Shown here piece by piece: positions 6,180 to 6,956 of a stretch of 6,956 nt of DNA; positions within the stretch are counted from its first letter, which is position 1, and every line of letters begins with the position of its first letter. Both the position numbers and the translations under genes were made by a program. Below the pieces are notes generated by a model. It searched no databases. It was not told the origin of the DNA and worked only from the letters and a program-made list of their open reading frames with translations. Origin of the DNA: Erysipelotrichia bacterium (GTDB taxonomy: Bacteria; Bacillota_I; Bacilli_A; Erysipelotrichales; Erysipelotrichaceae); assembly GCA_009929095.1 (NCBI GenBank), contig SABF01000076.1, forward strand, positions 1-6,956, in the 5' to 3' direction.

Positions 6180-6683
6180 TTACTCAAACTCCATTTCTCT
6201 CAGTGTCTTCTCTTTGATATCCTCCCGAACCGCTCCGGGGACATCCTGAATAAAGAGCTCAATTCCTCTTTCCAGCAGTTTCAGAAGAGCTTTGGTATCT
6301 TCTGCATCAACATATACTTTTCGGTTCAGCGGCTTTTTACCGCGCGAGTAATGCATGTTGCCGATATTAACAGATTTCAGAGGAGTGTTATTTTCTGCCA
6401 GACGCAATACATCCTGAGGAGAACGAACCACTAGGAAGATTTTCTGATCGGCTGACGCATGAGGCAGTGCTTCGGTCAGTTCATCAATATGATAAAACCT
6501 GATTTCGACGCTGCTGGACTTGGTGACGCTGGACATCAGCCTCTGTGTCAGCCTGTCTTCTGCAGTTAAATCATCCGCAACAATAATCAGGTTCGCTCCA
6601 AGTGTGCTGGTCCAGGTGACACCGACCTGACCATGTACCAGCCGGTTATCAATTCTGGTCAGTAGAATCTGTTCATCTGCCAT
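6180..6683 (-). CDS. PTS mannose/GalNAc-family IIB component (levR-linked copy)
   Basis: This is a second complete IIB phosphocarrier, 167 residues. It has ILLTRIDNRLVHGQVGVTWT (6-25) with the phosphorylatable His17, GANLIIV, QKIFLVVRSPQD, VNIGNMHYSRGKK and a C-terminal QDVPG followed by an extra charged tail of about ten residues (KEKTLREMEFE) that the transporter copy lacks. All family motifs are intact, so it should be active. ATG 6683 is supported by GGGAG at 6697-6693 with nine-base spacing and by alignment with the other IIB; the frame stays open to a TTG at 6830, but those 49 residues show no IIB homology. It is co-transcribed with levR and separated from the IIC-IID genes by the regulator and a terminator. 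A role in phosphorylating LevR, or in a second transporter encoded elsewhere, is inferred from this position. Confidence 0.92.
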   Translation of the reverse strand: MADEQILLTRIDNRLVHGQVGVTWTSTLGANLIIVADDLTAEDRLTQRLMSSVTKSSSVEIRFYHIDELTEALPHASADQKIFLVVRSPQDVLRLAENNTPLKSVNIGNMHYSRGKKPLNRKVYVDAEDTKALLKLLERGIELFIQDVPGAVREDIKEKTLREMEFE

Positions 6684-6929
6684 GTGATAGATCTCCCAAT
6701 GTTTCTGTTCTAGGCTATTGTCACATAACGATTGAAAGTGTTCAACCGAATTAAAAAGCGAATCAGGCAGAGCATTGAGGAAACAGAAACAGAGAGAAGG
6801 GCAATCGGGAAGAACTGAATCCCGGATCAAAGTTTTATTTTACAAACATTTAACATAGAGCAGTGCTGACACTTTACATTCCTGCATCACGATATAGATG
6901 CATTCAAAATCAAACATATGGAGGAAAAA
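6684..6929. other. Divergent intergenic region between IIB-levR and the next gene
   Basis: These 246 bases separate the minus-strand IIB-levR unit from the plus-strand gene at 6930. They hold the IIB ribosome binding site (6697-6693) and a candidate sigma-70-type promoter for it (6745-6717). For the plus-strand gene there are only partial elements: TTTACA at 6873-6878 and an AT-rich GATATAGAT at 6891-6899, with a spacer near 14 bp that is too short to be convincing. A weak inverted repeat, CGGGA/TCCCG around 6816-6825, is followed by AAAGTTTTATTTT. No sigma-54 GG-N10-GC element was found on either strand here. Confidence 0.5.
6717..6745 (-). promoter_or_regulatory. Candidate sigma-70-type promoter for IIB-levR
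   Basis: On the minus strand, TTGAAC (6745-6740) is followed after 17 bp by GACAAT (6722-6717), with TGT just before it, making an extended -10. The -35 matches the consensus at four of six positions and so does the -10. Transcription would start close to 6710, leaving a leader of about 27 bases. A constitutive or catabolite-controlled promoter of this kind would fit a regulator that needs to be present before the substrate appears. Confidence 0.4.
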
Positions 6930-6956
6930 ATGAAACTTAAGTCAGCAGTTAAATCT
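6930..6956 (+). CDS. Start of an unidentified gene, cut by the window edge
   Basis: ATG 6930 is preceded by a strong ribosome binding site, GGAGG at 6920-6924, with a five-base gap. Only nine codons are present, reading MKLKSAVKS, too few to identify a family. The basic start could be the beginning of a signal peptide or simply of a cytoplasmic protein. It is divergent from the IIB-levR unit, so it may share control with it. Confidence 0.55.

Noticed and set aside
6684..6830. 49-residue N-terminal extension of the levR-linked IIB from TTG 6830
   Set aside because: It shows no IIB homology, includes the ribosome binding site and candidate promoter, and ATG 6683 aligns exactly with the start of the other IIB.
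6862..6886. Possible sigma-54 promoter (GCTGACAC ... CTGCA) upstream of the right-edge gene
   Set aside because: The invariant GG is GA and the distance to the GC is about 14 instead of 10 bases.

Overview
The window looks like a chromosomal segment of a Bacillota (Firmicutes) bacterium of moderate GC content. The signs are strong GGAGG-type ribosome binding sites, a mannose-family phosphotransferase (PTS) operon, and a LevR-type sigma-54 activator that carries PTS regulation domains. A gut lineage such as Erysipelotrichales or Clostridia would fit, but the sequence alone does not settle the family.

Layout from left to right: (i) the N-terminal part of an amidohydrolase on the minus strand, running off the left edge (1-254); (ii) about 420 bp of non-coding DNA with an extended -10 promoter; (iii) a flavodoxin-like gene on the plus strand (676-1167); (iv) a hairpin terminator at 1180-1211 between convergent genes; (v) a minus-strand operon, read from right to left, encoding mannose-family PTS IIB (3361-2888), IIC (2857-2045) and IID (2058-1243). 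All three most resemble the N-acetylgalactosamine/galactosamine (Aga) branch; (vi) a 50-odd bp control region at 3395-3429 where a Rho-independent terminator and a textbook -24/-12 sigma-54 promoter share the same bases; (vii) a large LevR-type activator (6178-3443) and, one nucleotide upstream of it, a second complete IIB gene (6683-6180); (viii) a 246-bp divergent intergenic region; (ix) the first nine codons of a plus-strand gene at the right edge.

How it probably works (inference from known LevR systems): the second IIB and LevR are made together from an upstream sigma-70-type promoter. LevR, an AAA+ enhancer-binding protein with EIIA-like, EIIB-like and PRD modules, then activates RNA polymerase-sigma-54 at the promoter next to its own 3' end and turns on the IIB-IIC-IID transporter. 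Phosphorylation of LevR by HPr and by a IIB protein would report sugar availability.

The points most worth a second look are the terminator/promoter overlap, the duplicated IIB tied to the regulator rather than to the transporter, and the absence of any IIA gene in the window.
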